Made by a program: the position numbers and the translations under genes. Positions 1 to 11,055 of a stretch of DNA of 64,000 nt are shown here, piece after piece. Location of the stretch: NCBI GenBank assembly GCA_950097015.1, contig CATNEN010000007.1:9735001-9799000 (forward strand), in the 5' to 3' direction. This DNA comes from Macrostomum hystrix. Its lineage: Eukaryota; Platyhelminthes; Macrostomidae. Below the pieces are notes generated by a model. The model was not told where the DNA came from. It saw only the letters and a program-made list of their open reading frames with translations, and searched no databases. The stretch's first letter is position 1, and each line of letters starts with the position of its first letter.

Positions 1-280
1 AATTCAATGAAAACTGCCTTGTGTGGGTTTACTTTATCATTGATGAATCGGTATTGCGTAGTGAGGTTTGAAATCAGAAGTAATTTTACCTCTATTTAAT
101 TTGGAGTCCAACAGGAACGCTGCAGAATGTCCTGTACAACCAGAACTCACCAGCTTGGTGGATTCAAGGCTTCTAAGACATTCTTTAACTCTTAGTTCTG
201 TACAAAGTAATGACAAAAGCAACAACGACAGCAAAAAAACAAAACAAAAAAGCTATTTTAACAAAGCAACAGCAACAAAA

Positions 281-504
281 AACAATAGCAAACAACAATA
301 GCAAACAGCAATAGCAAACAACAATAGCAAACAACAATAGCAAACAACAATAGCAAACAACAATAGCAAACAGCAATAGCAAACAACAATAGCAAACAAC
401 AATAGCAAACAACAATAGCAAACAACAATAGCAAACAGCAATAGCAAACAACAATAGCAAACAACAATAGCAAACAACAATAGCAAACAACAATAACAAA
501 CAAA
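281..504. repeat. 13-bp minisatellite, AACAATAGCAAAC-like
   Basis: About 17 near-perfect copies of a 13-bp unit, with occasional A/G changes (aacaat versus agcaat). The 13-nt period gives long open frames on the minus strand with a 13-residue period, which are repeat artefacts. The preceding 280 bases hold no gene I can recognise. Confidence 0.9.
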
Positions 505-600
505 AATGGGTCCTGAGCTCGAATCCGCGGCCAGGCCACATAGAGAATCAGTTGTGTCGCTCAAGCCAGTTAGGAAGGCCGAGTTGCGAAGAAACCCTCG
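505..600 (+). mobile_element. fragment of tRNA-derived SINE (family A)
   Basis: The stretch 'ctcgaatccgcggccaggcc' resembles the B-box and downstream 'cgattccacggcgaggccac' of the fuller SINE at 19825-20328. Only this region is retained, so it is a short remnant lying between two tandem arrays. Confidence 0.4.
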
Positions 601-658
601 TGGGCTGAGCTAAAATAATTGCACGGCTGAAGTATATGTGCTCAGCGCCGGGGAGGGT

Positions 659-1081
659 GTCAGTCAGTCAGTCAGTCAGTCAGTCAGTCAGTCAGTCAGT
701 CAGTCAGTCAGTCAGTCAGTCAGTCAGTCAGTCAGTCAGTCAGTCAGTCAGTCAGTCAGTCAGTCAGTCAGTCAGTCAGTCAGTCAGTCAGTCAGTCAGT
801 CAGTCAGTCAGTCAGTCAGTCAGTCAGTCAGTCAGTCAGTCAGTCAGTCAGTCAGTCAGTCAGTCAGTCAGTCAGTCAGTCAGTCAGTCAGTCAGTCAGT
901 CAGTCAGTCAGTCAGTCAGTCAGTCAGTCAGTCAGTCAGTCAGTCAGTCAGTCAGTCAGTCAGTCAGTCAGTCAGTCAGTCAGTCAGTCAGTCAGTCAGT
1001 CAGTCAGTCAGTCAGTCAGTCAGTCAGTCAGTCAGTCAGTCAGTCAGTCAGTCAGTCAGTCAGTCAGTCAGTCAGTCAGTT
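659..1081. repeat. (CAGT)n tetranucleotide microsatellite
   Basis: About 105 essentially uninterrupted CAGT units over 422 bp, ending in a short TAGC run. Because 4 is not a multiple of 3, all frames read the same Val-Ser-Gln-Ser repeat; this is not coding evidence. Such purity over this length implies a young or actively mutating array. Confidence 0.98.
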
Positions 1082-1231
1082 AGCTAGCTAGTTTTGATGA
1101 TTAAAGCGGGCCAGAGGCCTCAATCAGTGCGGCATCCACAAGATGCCGGATAGTTAAGAAATATTTCCCCTTGACAAACAAAGCTAATAGTGCTTCAGTG
1201 AGCCGGACAATGCGTGGGCGGTTGGCGGAGC

Positions 1232-1290
1232 ATTGGCCCCAGCCTCTCCGACCAATGGCCGGGCGCGGCCTCGAGTCGCAGCATAAATGC
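1232..1290 (+). promoter_or_regulatory. possible promoter of the first insulin-like locus (CCAAT and TATA-like)
   Basis: A CCAAT box (1252-1256), an inverted CCAAT (attgg, 1232-1236) and a TATA-like cataaat (1282-1288) lie in a GC-rich block about 250 bp upstream of the insulin B-chain exon. The spacing suits a promoter with transcription starting near 1310. It is supported only by motif content. Confidence 0.3.
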
Positions 1291-1531
1291 CGCAGCGGAA
1301 GCGGCGGCGGCGGCAGACCGGATGCCAGCTACTCAACCGCTGTCCGCCAGACCAGACAGTTAATGAAGCTCACAACAATGTCCAGCAGGGCGTAGGTGTC
1401 TCCCTGTGTCGCGTGGAGGGCCGATCGGAGCTGTCTGAGGTGAATGGACTCAAATAGCTTCACCGCCTATCCTAAGTGTGAGCAGTGTCATTATTAGGCC
1501 ACGCTATCCCAAGCCCCCAACCCTTGTGCAG

Positions 1532-1851
1532 AACAGGTACGTGCGGAGGTGCGGACTGAGGCTGATCCAGACCCTGTGGCAGGTGTGCGCTGACCGGGGC
1601 AGCATCTACAATGGCGGCAGGCGGCCGCCGTCTCGGTTCAGCGGCCAGTCCTCGGAGGGCTCCACGCAGCCAGTCGGACTCGAACTTCGATGGCACCTTC
1701 TGCTGGGCAGACTTCAGCCGTCAGCAGCTCGTCAAAGAGGAGCCCGAGGCTGACGGATCTCGGCTGCCTGATCGAGCGGGATGACCTGGTTTACCACTGC
1801 TGCTGCCGCCGGTGCAGCATCTCGTACATGGAGCTGTACTGCAGCTTCTGA
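1532..1851 (+). pseudogene. insulin-like peptide locus 1 (B and A chains present, frame broken)
   Basis: From a likely acceptor (tgtgcag, exon starts 1532) the frame reads VRRCGLRLIQTLWQVCADRG, a B chain with the Cys-Gly-x2-Leu-x(n)-Val-Cys pattern, then Gly-Gly-Arg-Arg. A second frame, offset by one base, reads a dibasic SSKR, then LGCLIERDDLVYH, then CCCRRCSISYMELYCSF and a stop at 1849-1851. That is the insulin A signature CC-x3-C-x8-C. No convincing GT-AG intron links the two frames, and I found no signal-peptide exon upstream. It could be a decayed duplicate of the intact gene at 4447-5043, or an intact gene hit by an assembly indel. The family is clear; coding status is uncertain. Conserved extra A-chain cysteines are shared with locus 2. 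Confidence 0.6.
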
Positions 1852-2836
1852 CCTATGTCAGCCGCGGACTGTCATTGTTTAATCTTCGTCACATTCAGAA
1901 GAGCTGCTGTGCTGTCCTGAAATATACTGAAAGACACAATGGGAAGAGGTGACTTTGAAAATTAAATCGTATATAGCATTTTAGGCTGGGGAACAAAGCC
2001 TGACCTGTCGGCGCAGACTGAGGCCCATTTGTGGAAAGTCTACATGTAAACCAACTGTGCACTTGTGCTGAAAAAGTAATGGTCGATCACGGACCCTCTG
2101 AGAGCGCCTGAACACCTCATTCGGCTGGGGGATAATCAGGCTTGTTCAGTCAGGGGGATCCCAGACCGTCAGGGATTGACACAGGCGCCACACTTCCCAC
2201 CAAGTGTTAAGGCTGCAGGCAGTGGCTGGCCAGCCGAGCAAAACAATGTCCAGTGCTATTTTTAGAAACACTACTGACTCAATACCCGATTCAGCATGAT
2301 TTGTCTAATCGGTTGAATTTTAACTTCAGAAAAAGGAAAAAAATCCGCAATTAAAATGCACCCCTGGCCTGCAAATTATCCCTTCTTAGGAATAATTAGT
2401 CTGAGCCACTTCGGACCTAATTAATCCCCTATTAGCTGGTCTAATGAAAACTAACAGACCATTTGTGCTCGGCTAGCTCATTGCTGTCCCTTCCCGCACT
2501 TCTTCTAGAAGATTCTGAACGGAAATTGATGTCGGGGGATCAGACCAACGGCTTCACGACTACTTTTGTCACCGGGAACTGGGCACTTCATTTCCGGAAT
2601 GGACTCCAACAGCGCTGATGATTCGGTGAAAATTAGAGGAATTTTTAGAATTGTTCTTCTGAATTAATGGGGCCGCCTGCTGCAGCTGATGTGCCCAGAG
2701 CTACTCAACTTCAAAGTGAGCTCAAATATACCTAAATAAATTTTATCGATGATCATTGCCAATTATACACATAGTTCCCACTCCAGCACAACCAACTGCC
2801 ACTTGGTATCAGAACCTAAAAACTTTGGACTCGAGG
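1852..2836. other. intergenic, no gene recognised
   Basis: A unique-looking stretch between insulin locus 1 and the 49-bp array. No long frame, splice-framed exon or RNA gene was recognised. An ATTAAA near 1961 could serve as a poly(A) signal for locus 1. Confidence 0.4.
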
Positions 2837-3779
2837 TTAATTAGGGCGCGTCTCACACATAATGGCATGTACAGCTAGCTTGATTAATTAGGGCGCGTCT
2901 CACACACACAATGGCATGTACAGCTAGTTTGATTAATTAGGCCGCGTCTCACACACACAATGGCATGTACAGCTAGCTTGATTAATTAGGGCGCGTCTCA
3001 CACACACAATGGCATGTACAGCTAGCTTGATTAATTAGGGCGCGTCTCACACATAATGGCATGTACAGCTAGCTTGATTAATTAGGGCGCGTCTCACACA
3101 CACAATGGCATGTACAGCTAGTTTGATTAATTAGGGCGCGTCTCACACACACAATGGCATGTACAGCTAGCTTGATTAATTAGGGCGCGTCTCACACATA
3201 ATGGCATGTACAGCTAGCTTGATTAATTAGGGCGCGTCTCACACATAATGGCATGTACAGCTAGCTTGATTAATTAGGGCGCGTCTCACACACAATGGCA
3301 TGTACAGCTAGTTTGATTAATTAGGGCGCGTCTCACACACACAATGGCATGTACAGCTAGCTTGATTAATTAGGGCGCGTCTCACACATAATGGCATGTA
3401 CAGCTAGCTTGATTTATTAGGGCGGGTCTCACACACACAATGGCATGTACAGCTAGCTTGGTTAATTAGGGTGGGTCTCACACACACAATGGCATGTACA
3501 GCTAGCTTGATTTATTAGGGCGGGTCTCACACACACAATGGCATGTACAGCTAGCTTGGTTAATTAGGGTGGGTCTCACACACACAATGGCATGTACAGC
3601 TAGCTTGATTTATTAGGGCGGGTCTCACACACACAATGGCATGTACAGCTAGCTTGATTAATTAGGGCGGGTCTCACACACACAATGGCATGTACAGCTA
3701 GCTTGATTAATTAGGGGGGGCCTCACACACAATGGCATGTACAGCTTGTTTGATTAATTAGGGCGCGTCTCACACATAC
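2837..3779. repeat. 49-bp minisatellite with TAATTA core, about 19 copies
   Basis: About 19 copies of a 47-49 bp unit. Each begins GATTAATTAGGGCG, has a short CA run of variable length, and ends GGCATGTACAGCTAGCTT. Unit length varies through the CA dinucleotides. The last third carries variants (gggtgggtc, tttattag) arranged as a higher-order alternation. It lies between the two insulin-like loci. Confidence 0.95.
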
Positions 3780-4296
3780 TGTGAATCAAACTCGTAACCT
3801 GCTAGGCTGCAGTTTGCACTTTTCGCAGCTGTCTCCTGATCAAGAAAGCCAGACTCCGCTAGTCTCTTATTCCCGATTAGTTATTAACCAATTAAATTTC
3901 TCTCGCGTCCTTCAACAACATGATTCAAATCGAGCTGGACCCAAGGAACCTGGCCAGACCCTGCAAGTACTCGTCTGTTTGCTTATTTCCAGTTCAAATT
4001 AACCAATTTCGCAACAAGTGTGAACCATCATGCAAAGCGCGGACAAAATTAAATTTTAAATACTGATTAACACTACGAACTCAACGACAACTAAAGTAGA
4101 CATCAATACGATACTTTGTATGTAACTAGTAGTATGTAGCTACTTAGCAGTAGCTAGTAGCATCCATCAAGGTGAAGAATGATGATAAAAAGTGATAAAA
4201 CTCTGGTTAGTACGGACGAAGCTGATTGGCGGATCTGTCACCGACCACTGAGTCAGCCGCCGACCACTGAGTCCGACAGTCAAAGCCAGCCGCGGC

Positions 4297-4304
4297 GATA
4301 AAAC
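4297..4304 (+). promoter_or_regulatory. TATA-like element upstream of insulin-like gene 2
   Basis: GATAAAAC lies in a GC-rich block 143 bp before the initiator ATG at 4447. The position is compatible with a TATA box followed by a roughly 110-base leader. Motif evidence only. Confidence 0.3.
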
Positions 4305-4446
4305 GGCAGCTGGACCCGACCCCGGCAGGGATTTTCGCGGCCTGAACTCGCTGATTGCGCAATCCCACAGCCTACTCAGAGCTGCCTCGGCCTGCTGATC
4401 AACTCAATCTCTGAGCAGCGAACTGCGGCTCACCTGACAAGTCCCT

Positions 4447-5043
4447 ATGCCAGCCACAGCAGCGCCGCCAATGCGGTCCACTCTGATGCCGCTAACGTCA
4501 CTGCTGCTGCTGCTGATGCTGCTGCTGGCAATGACAGAACCACAGCTGGCGAACATTGCAACCTCCGAGCATGATGTGAGTTCGCCATAATATCTCTTCA
4601 GAGAGTCCTGATTAGACCAAGTCTGATCAGTACAAGCATGGTGCAAAATGAGCACAATGTACTTTGAAACACTTGCAGGACATCAGCATCCAGCAGTGCG
4701 GCACGGCCCTGGTGGAAGCCGTCCGCATCGTCTGTCACTACCGCGGCGGCATATATGAGCACCGGCCCGGCGCCCTGGAGGCGGCGGCCCGAGTGCGCAA
4801 ACGCGAAGCCGCGGCGGACGCCGCAGGTGATTAAAAGCGAGCTCAAATGAAACACTCTTTTGATTCAAAAGACGCCCTGGCCTCATTCAACCCCCGAACC
4901 CCGCAGTGGCCCGCGCCAAGCGCCAGATGAGTTTGTCGTCCCTGGCCTGCATGATCAACGGGGCGGAGAACATTGTGAGCCGCTGCTGCTGCCGCTCGTG
5001 CCCGCTGTCCTACCTGTACGGCTTCTGCGCCAATCCCTACTAG
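4447..5043 (+). CDS. insulin-like peptide precursor (intact, three exons)
   Basis: Exons 4447-4575, 4679-4826 and 4907-5043 join in frame (414 nt, 137 aa); introns are 103 and 80 nt, with phases 0 and 1. Exon 1 encodes a signal peptide with a Leu-rich core (SLLLLLMLLLAM). Exon 2 encodes the B chain QQCGTALVEAVRIVCHYRGG, then a connecting peptide with a basic site (RVRKR). Exon 3 starts with ARAKR, a second processing site, and ends in the A chain CCCRSCPLSYLYGFCANPY. The A chain has CC-x3-C-x8-C spacing. This is a secreted insulin-superfamily hormone expected to act through an insulin/IGF-type receptor. Beyond the six canonical cysteines it has two more in the A chain: one in LAC upstream and the third of CCC. 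The B-to-A intron is in the connecting peptide, as usual for insulin genes. The start chosen is the first ATG; ATGs at codons 9 and 14 would also leave the signal peptide. Confidence 0.88.
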
Positions 5044-5180
5044 CAGAGTGACCGGCAGAGTGACCGGCGGAGTGACCAACTTCAGAGGATGACATTGCAA
5101 ATAGGTAGACTATTTTCTGAAGCCATTTACTTCTACCCTTAATCGAATTTTTCACTGGCCGTTACGAACTTTTGAAAACA

Positions 5181-5186
5181 AATAAA
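5181..5186 (+). terminator. putative poly(A) signal of insulin-like gene 2
   Basis: AATAAA lies 138 bp after the stop codon at 5041-5043, a plausible distance for the 3' end of this short mRNA. Confidence 0.4.
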
Positions 5187-5711
5187 CCGCGAAAATGCAG
5201 AACCGCAAAAGTGCTTTTACTCAAGAAAATGAGCTCTCCGCAATTGCAAGCGCTTTTCCTAGAAAATTTTACCTTTGCTGCTGTTTAGAATGTGCGTGTG
5301 TGTGTTTGTGTGTGTATTAATTACAGAGTATCTTGTAGGCACTCAGTGGAATTGAGACTGAAAGCCTTGACGTCTGCCACTATGGTTGACAACCTGACGT
5401 GACACATTGGAGGCAGGACAGCCAGCGCTAACAATCAGAATACCAGAGCGGTTTCAATCTCAAGCCAAGTCTAGGTTTCTGAGACTTTTGCCACAGAATT
5501 GACACAGCATTTTATCGATTTAAGGCGCTTAATTACGAGCTATTTTAGGTGTGAAAAATCTGCACCAGACCCTGCAGAGTTTGCTGCGGGCCTTGACTAA
5601 ACACCAAGTATGAGCAATTGATGCCCAATCAGTGCAGAACAGTATATCGGGTTGGGCCTACGCAAATGACACAAAACTGCAGCGCGACCGCCGACACGCT
5701 AAAAATCTTGA
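5187..5711. other. intergenic, no gene recognised
   Basis: AT-leaning spacer with a short GT run (about 5292-5315). No coding or RNA feature recognised. Confidence 0.4.
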
Positions 5712-6069
5712 AAATTCTCCAGAGACAGTTGCAGGACAGTTGCAGTCCTCCAGAGACAGTTGCAGTCCTCCAGAGACAGTTGCAGTCCTCCAGAGACAGT
5801 TGCTGTCCTCCAGAGACAGTTGCAGTCCTCCAGAGACAGTTGCAGTCCTCCAGAGACAGTTGCAGTCCTCCAGAGACAGTTGCAGTCCTCCAGAGACAGT
5901 TGCAGTCCTCCAGAGACAGTTGCAGTCCTCCAGAGACAGTTGCAGTCCTCCAGAGACAGTTGCAGTCCTCCAGAGACAGTTGCAGTCCTCCAGAGACAGT
6001 TGCAGTCCTCCAGAGACAGTTGCAGTCCTCCAGATACAGTTGCAGTCCTCCAGAGACAGTTGCAGTTCT
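5712..6069. repeat. 20-bp minisatellite, 18 copies
   Basis: About 18 copies of TGCAGTCCTCCAGAGACAGT, almost identical; single-base variants occur near 5803 and 6035. The 20-bp period gives open frames on both strands (CNCLWRTATVSGGLQLSLED-type), which are repeat artefacts. Confidence 0.97.
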
Positions 6070-7620
6070 TCACACAATAATTCGTGACCAAGTCGTGCTT
6101 GCACAGACCTAAAGCCATGCACTGATTGAAGTCCAAAGTTTCACCCGATGGAATTTCGACCTTAGAGGGCGCATGTCCGACAAAAAATGTCTGCAAGTTG
6201 GCAGATAGCTGAGTCTAGCAGCGCAAGCAGCCGCAATGCTGCTGTGAAGCAAACACCTGCACAGTCTTAGCAGTCTGAGTTCTGGAGTCAGGAAAAATAG
6301 CATGACTTAATCCTTGCAAGCATCGCTTGCCCGAATATGGGATGAAAATATTAGCAACCTCGGCAAGAGAATCTGTGGTGTGAGGCGTCGGCTTTCGCAG
6401 GCGGGCATGAGCAGCCGGGGAATCGGGCTGAAAACGAGCTCGGCGCACGACGCGCAGCGCCGCCGGACGCGTCTTGAAGTCGTGGTGGCTCGCATGACGC
6501 CAGCTGGTTGTCCCGCAATGAGAATTCGCGGTCCAAAATAGCTCAGCCAGCCTCACAACCCGAGACTGTGGCAGATCTGTGCCGGTAACCGAAAAAAACA
6601 GAAGTGCTTTTTCCGTGGCCTAAGCCATTGTGCCCGGGCTAGAACCAGAAAGAAGGCTGGTTTCAATCTTCCGATCCAATCGACCACATCCTTGCTGCTT
6701 TTCATTCCAGTACTGTTCATTAATACTTGACACCTGGCTTTTCTGAGGTCCTGTGCACTGTTTTAATTGATATAGATATACCAGCCTGGGCAGGTAGTCA
6801 GTGAGTAGGCTGAGTTCACTCTCTCCAGGATAGCTGGAGAGTGCTCAGGGACAATCGCATCAGAATTTGCAGGGTGCGCTTATCCAATTTATTCTAGTAG
6901 ACTCATCTGGACATTGCCTGATGCATGCATGCATTTGCTATCAAACTGCATGTGACGCAGCCTCGGGTGCACTTTCCCTTCTTAAGAACATTGCGTGAGG
7001 AGCAACGTTTTTATAAGTCTTCATTTCAGTTTGGCTAGGGTCTATATTTAGCAGTCTCGCAATGCTCACCTGTACTAGCTCAGGTGAGTTCGCTGACGTC
7101 ACGAAAGCCTTGCAGTGGGTCGGTGGATGAAATTTCCACACTCACAATTGAATTTTCGGCCTGACAAAGCTAGTTTGGCTTTGCGATCAATTTTTGTCGC
7201 ACAAGTCAGCTTGGAAAAGTACCAAAACAACTCGCTTAGCTGGCGGTTCCGTTACCCTCTTTATCTCAGTGCTGAGTAAGTCAGGTCAGGTGATTCTCAA
7301 ATTGCCCGAGGTGAGAATAGTTCTCAACCCGCAGGAAACTGCCAATCTACTCCTTGACATCGCGATCCCAATCTGGCCCCGAGATTTCTTGAGGTTAAAA
7401 TGACAGATTTGTTCAATCGAGGGGGCGTGGAATTCAGCAGCCAAAGGTTGCGGGAGTGCGGGAGAACTTGTGCCCGCCCGCTGGCTTACAGTGCGTGTTC
7501 GGTGCGCATTGAGGGCATGGCACCAGCTGATCACATGCGGATTACTGCACTTTAGCACATCCCCTTTATCCCCTTTCGCACCTATAAAGAAAGATAATAC
7601 TAGTATATACCCAGTCAATG
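6070..7620. other. intergenic, no gene recognised
   Basis: A GC-mixed spacer. Short frames near 6215-6560 on both strands lack domain similarity or splice context. A short ATGC run at 6920-6934 is the only simple feature seen. Confidence 0.4.
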
Positions 7621-7750
7621 AGTGGTAGCCTTAGTGGTTACAGGGTCGGACTCGGGACTTGAAGGTCAGGGGTTCGATTCATGACTCGTTTTTCTGACCT
7701 TGTGTGTCCTTCAGTAAGACACTAAACTCTTGCCTCAGCCTTCAGGTGCG
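7621..7750 (+). mobile_element. tRNA-derived SINE-like head
   Basis: Starts with an A-box-like segment (gtggtagccttagtggtta) and about 50 bp later a B box (aggggttcgattcat). This is the spacing of a tRNA-type internal pol III promoter. The fold is not a standard tRNA, so it is called SINE-like. Downstream it runs directly into the 43-bp array. Confidence 0.5.
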
Positions 7751-7837
7751 GCTGCATGAGCCAAATGAGGGAAAGTTTCAATTCTAGCAAAGGATTTTTT
7801 GCAATTTAGCCCTTTACTAGCAAAGCATGCCAACCCT

Positions 7838-8248
7838 TGATAAATCATGCTCCCCCTATTGCAGCGTTCATGCAGCCACTTCAATAAATCATGCTCCCCT
7901 ATTGCAGCGTTCATGCAGCCACTTCAATAAATCATGCTCCCCTATTGCAGCGTTCATGCAGCCACTTCAATAAATCATGCTCCCCTATTGCAGCGTTCAT
8001 GCAGCCACTTCAATAAATCATGCTCCCCCTATTGCAGCGTTCATGCAGCCACTTCAATAAATCATGCTCCCCCTATTGCAGCGTTCATGCAGCCACTTCA
8101 ATAAATCATGCTCCCCTATTGCAGCGTTCATGCAGCCACTTCAATAAATCATGCTCCCCCTATTGCAGCGTTCATGCAGCCACTTCAATAAATCATGCTC
8201 CCCTATTGCAGCGTTCATGCAGCCACTTCAATAAATCATGCTTTCCCA
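7838..8248. repeat. 43/44-bp minisatellite, about 9 copies
   Basis: Tandem 43-44 bp units, differing in 4 versus 5 C residues, built around ATTGCAGCGTTCATGCAGCC and ttcaataaatcatgct. Copies start every 43-44 bp from about 7861. Confidence 0.95.
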
Positions 8249-8800
8249 GAACAATTCACGCTTCCCCTTCGTTAAATCATGCTTTCCCAGAAAAATTCAC
8301 GCTTCCCTTTCGATAAATCATGCCTCCCCTCAATTCGTGTTTCCCTTTCGATAAATCATGCCTTCCCAGAAAAATTCATGCCTCCCCTCGATAATTCATG
8401 CTTCCCTTTCGATGCTTTCCCAGAAAAGTTCATGCTTCCCTTTCGATAAATCATGCCTTCCCAGAAAAATTCATGCCTCCCCTCGATAATTCATGCTTCC
8501 CTTTCGATGCTTTCCCAGAAAAGTTCATGCTTCCCTTTCGATAAATCATGCCTCCCCTCACTTCGTGCTTCCCCTTCGTTAAATCATGCTTTCCCAGAAA
8601 AGTTCATGCTTCCCTTTCGATAAATCATGCCTCCCCTCACTTCGTGCTTCCCCTTCGTTAAATCATGCTTTCCCAGAAAAGTTCATGCTTCCCTTTCGAT
8701 AAATCATGCCTCCCCTCACTTCGTGCTTGCCCTTCGTTAAATCATGCTTTCCCAGAAAAAGTCAAGCTTCCATTTCGGTAAAAATTTCCACACAAAAATT
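8249..8800. repeat. degenerate higher-order repeat related to the adjacent array
   Basis: Repeats of 'aaatcatgc', 'tttcccagaaaa', 'ttcatgcttccctttcgat' and 'cctcccctcacttcgtgctt' recur in blocks of about 70-120 bp. They share the AAATCATGCT core of the 43-bp array, so this looks like an older, reshuffled derivative. Confidence 0.75.
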
Positions 8801-10699
8801 CATGCTTTCCCTTCGATAAGTCATCATCCTATTGAAAAAATATGCAGTACCCTTTGAGTATTTTCCTGTAAATGTTTTGGTTTAAAGGAATTAAGCGATG
8901 TCGGTAGTTCGTTTATTGGTCGAAGACGTCAGTCGATTGATTGAGTAAAGCCTTGAATTGGCTAGTCTTGCAGCTGCATGTATTTATACATGTATTGCGT
9001 AATAACCGGAAATTCGAGAAAATGCTTACCGTATGACAAAAGAAATGTAGATAATATTTTTGTCATACAAAATAAATTATATAGCGTATATGGAGCACAT
9101 TATTTATTCATTTTTGTACAAGTAAAATATATTTAAATAACAGAGTGTTACTGTTCAAAACTTTCTAAAAAAAACTGCGAATCCTAAGTTTACGCATATT
9201 ATGGAAATTTCTAGAATAAATAGTAAATAATAGTGAAATTAACAACAACAATATGAAAATTCGCTACAATGTTATCTCCTGAAAATCTATTTTTTCTCCT
9301 GGAAATCTCATGCCATTTCTTTAAGACATTCCCTAGATATTTAGGGATTCCATGCCATTTACTTGATCCCTCATGCTGCCATCCATTGATAGTCTAGTGA
9401 ATATTTTCTTTAGTTTCATGTTTTCTTCGAAATATTATGCTTTCGAAATATACACAAAATAATGCTAGCTGCCCTGCTCGAAAAACTTTAATTCTAAAAA
9501 GAAAACGTCTTTTGTGATTTAAAAATTTTCTTCTAGTCTTGAATCTACGAATAACGATTGCAGCAATGCTCGAAACACTTTCTTAAACTTTCTTAAACTT
9601 TCTTTAGTTTTGAAAATAAAATACCGCTGACAGATAGGTTCTCATAAGTATGCTCAATCAGTCTTCATTTAGTTTTGAAGCCAATCGAATATTTAACGCT
9701 TGCAAGAATGCTTGAAATTAAATACGTTAAAATAAAAATTAACAACGCTAATAGCTATGCTCAAAATATTTTCCTGTATTTCTGAATCTTATAACGCTTG
9801 CAGCTACTCGTATAAGCTCGAAAATTCTTTCCTCAGTTCTGTATCGAATAAAACTTGCTGCTGCAGTACGAGACGAACAATGAAGCAAACAAATATTTGC
9901 TTCGACAGTAGCTAATCAAAAGCGCTTGCTAGATTCATACTCCTACCGTAAAAGCCTAGTAAAGAAGAAATAGAAAACTGCAGTTACTTTTTTCTTTGCC
10001 CTTTGCCCCCCTTTAGCACCCACAATAGCAGAGAAGCAATGCCCTTCTATAATCAAGTGAATGAGAATGAGAGAAATGAAAACCTTGGTGGATAATCAAG
10101 GTTTTCATTTTAATAGTATAGTTTTAATATACTCGTAGTAGTATAGCAAGCAAGATTTAGTTTATATTCCAAGTATATATATTATAATTTGAGCAGTCTT
10201 TAAGTACGTTTGTGTTTGAGCAGTCTTTAACTCAAGCTTAGAAATAAGGCGACATCAATAAATTCATTAAGGCAGATTCCCAGCTCAGGTCCTGAAGATC
10301 AATGAACGAAACTTGTTAGAAATGGTAACACAATGCTAAACAGAATTTAGTAATTCTATTATATTTAAAGAACCATTCTTATTCAGAACTTAAGAAAACT
10401 ATATATATTGTTCACCGATATAGAAATATTTTATTTAAATTTTAACCTTTTACACAGTAGATGCCATACGTTGCCTACTCATAGTAGCTGCGGAGATTGA
10501 AAGCAACAATAATGTTCGATTGAAATCTAGAAACTTTCTTCCTTTACAAACAGTTTATCTTCGAATTTTGCGGCTCTTGTTGCAGCCTAATTTGTTATAC
10601 TTGTTATACTTGTTATATTTTTAGATCTAAAAAAAATGCTGCATAGTTTAAATCACCTATAGGAAAAAATGACGGTAATTTTAGAGCTTTAAATGACTC
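8801..10699. other. AT-rich intergenic DNA, no gene recognised
   Basis: Strongly AT-rich sequence with no frame above noise on either strand and no complete mobile element. Near 10195 and 10215 are two copies of 'ttgagcagtctttaa', the unit of the ATPase intron minisatellite at 12432-13975. Confidence 0.4.
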
Positions 10700-11055
10700 G
10701 TTCTAAATGACTCCTGAACACACATGCACACACAGATAAAGTACACCATTTACTGTCCTGTGTATTCTTGATTGTACAGCAAGTTTACACTCTCATTGTG
10801 CCCTGGGTGTTTGTCCAAAATGGTGCGAATTGCACAACAAGCCCCACCAAGCCTTCTCTGCGCGACTGCCCCCAAAATTACTGTGGCCTCGCCGCGGAAT
10901 CGAGCTCAGGAACCTTCGGGAACTAGTTAACCACTCTGCCACTCACCCTCCAGCTCAGGAACCTTCGGGAACTAGTTAACCACTCTGCCACTCACCCTCC
11001 AGCTCAGGAACCTTCGGGAACTAGTTAACCACTCTGCCACTCACCCTCCTGACAC
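10700..11055 (-). mobile_element. SINE family A copy, reverse orientation, with a triplicated head
   Basis: Read on the minus strand it has the family A layout: tRNA-like head (gtggcagagtggttaacta, then cgattccgcggcgaggccac), then the 'agaaggcttggtgg', 'ggcacaatgagagtgta' and 'caggagtc' body blocks seen at 17486-17755 and 22385-22580. The head segment is triplicated as a 49-bp unit (about 10905-11050) around 'ggaaccttcgggaactagtt'. The copy is diverged. Confidence 0.65.

Noticed and set aside
636-1091. Val-Ser-Gln-Ser repeat proteins
   Set aside because: All frames of a CAGT microsatellite give the same repeat.
5618-6122. Leu/Gln and Leu/Cys repeat ORFs on both strands
   Set aside because: Artefact of the 20-bp minisatellite.
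7621-7750. Functional tRNA gene
   Set aside because: A- and B-box-like segments are present, but no complete cloverleaf or acceptor stem closes; a SINE head fits better.
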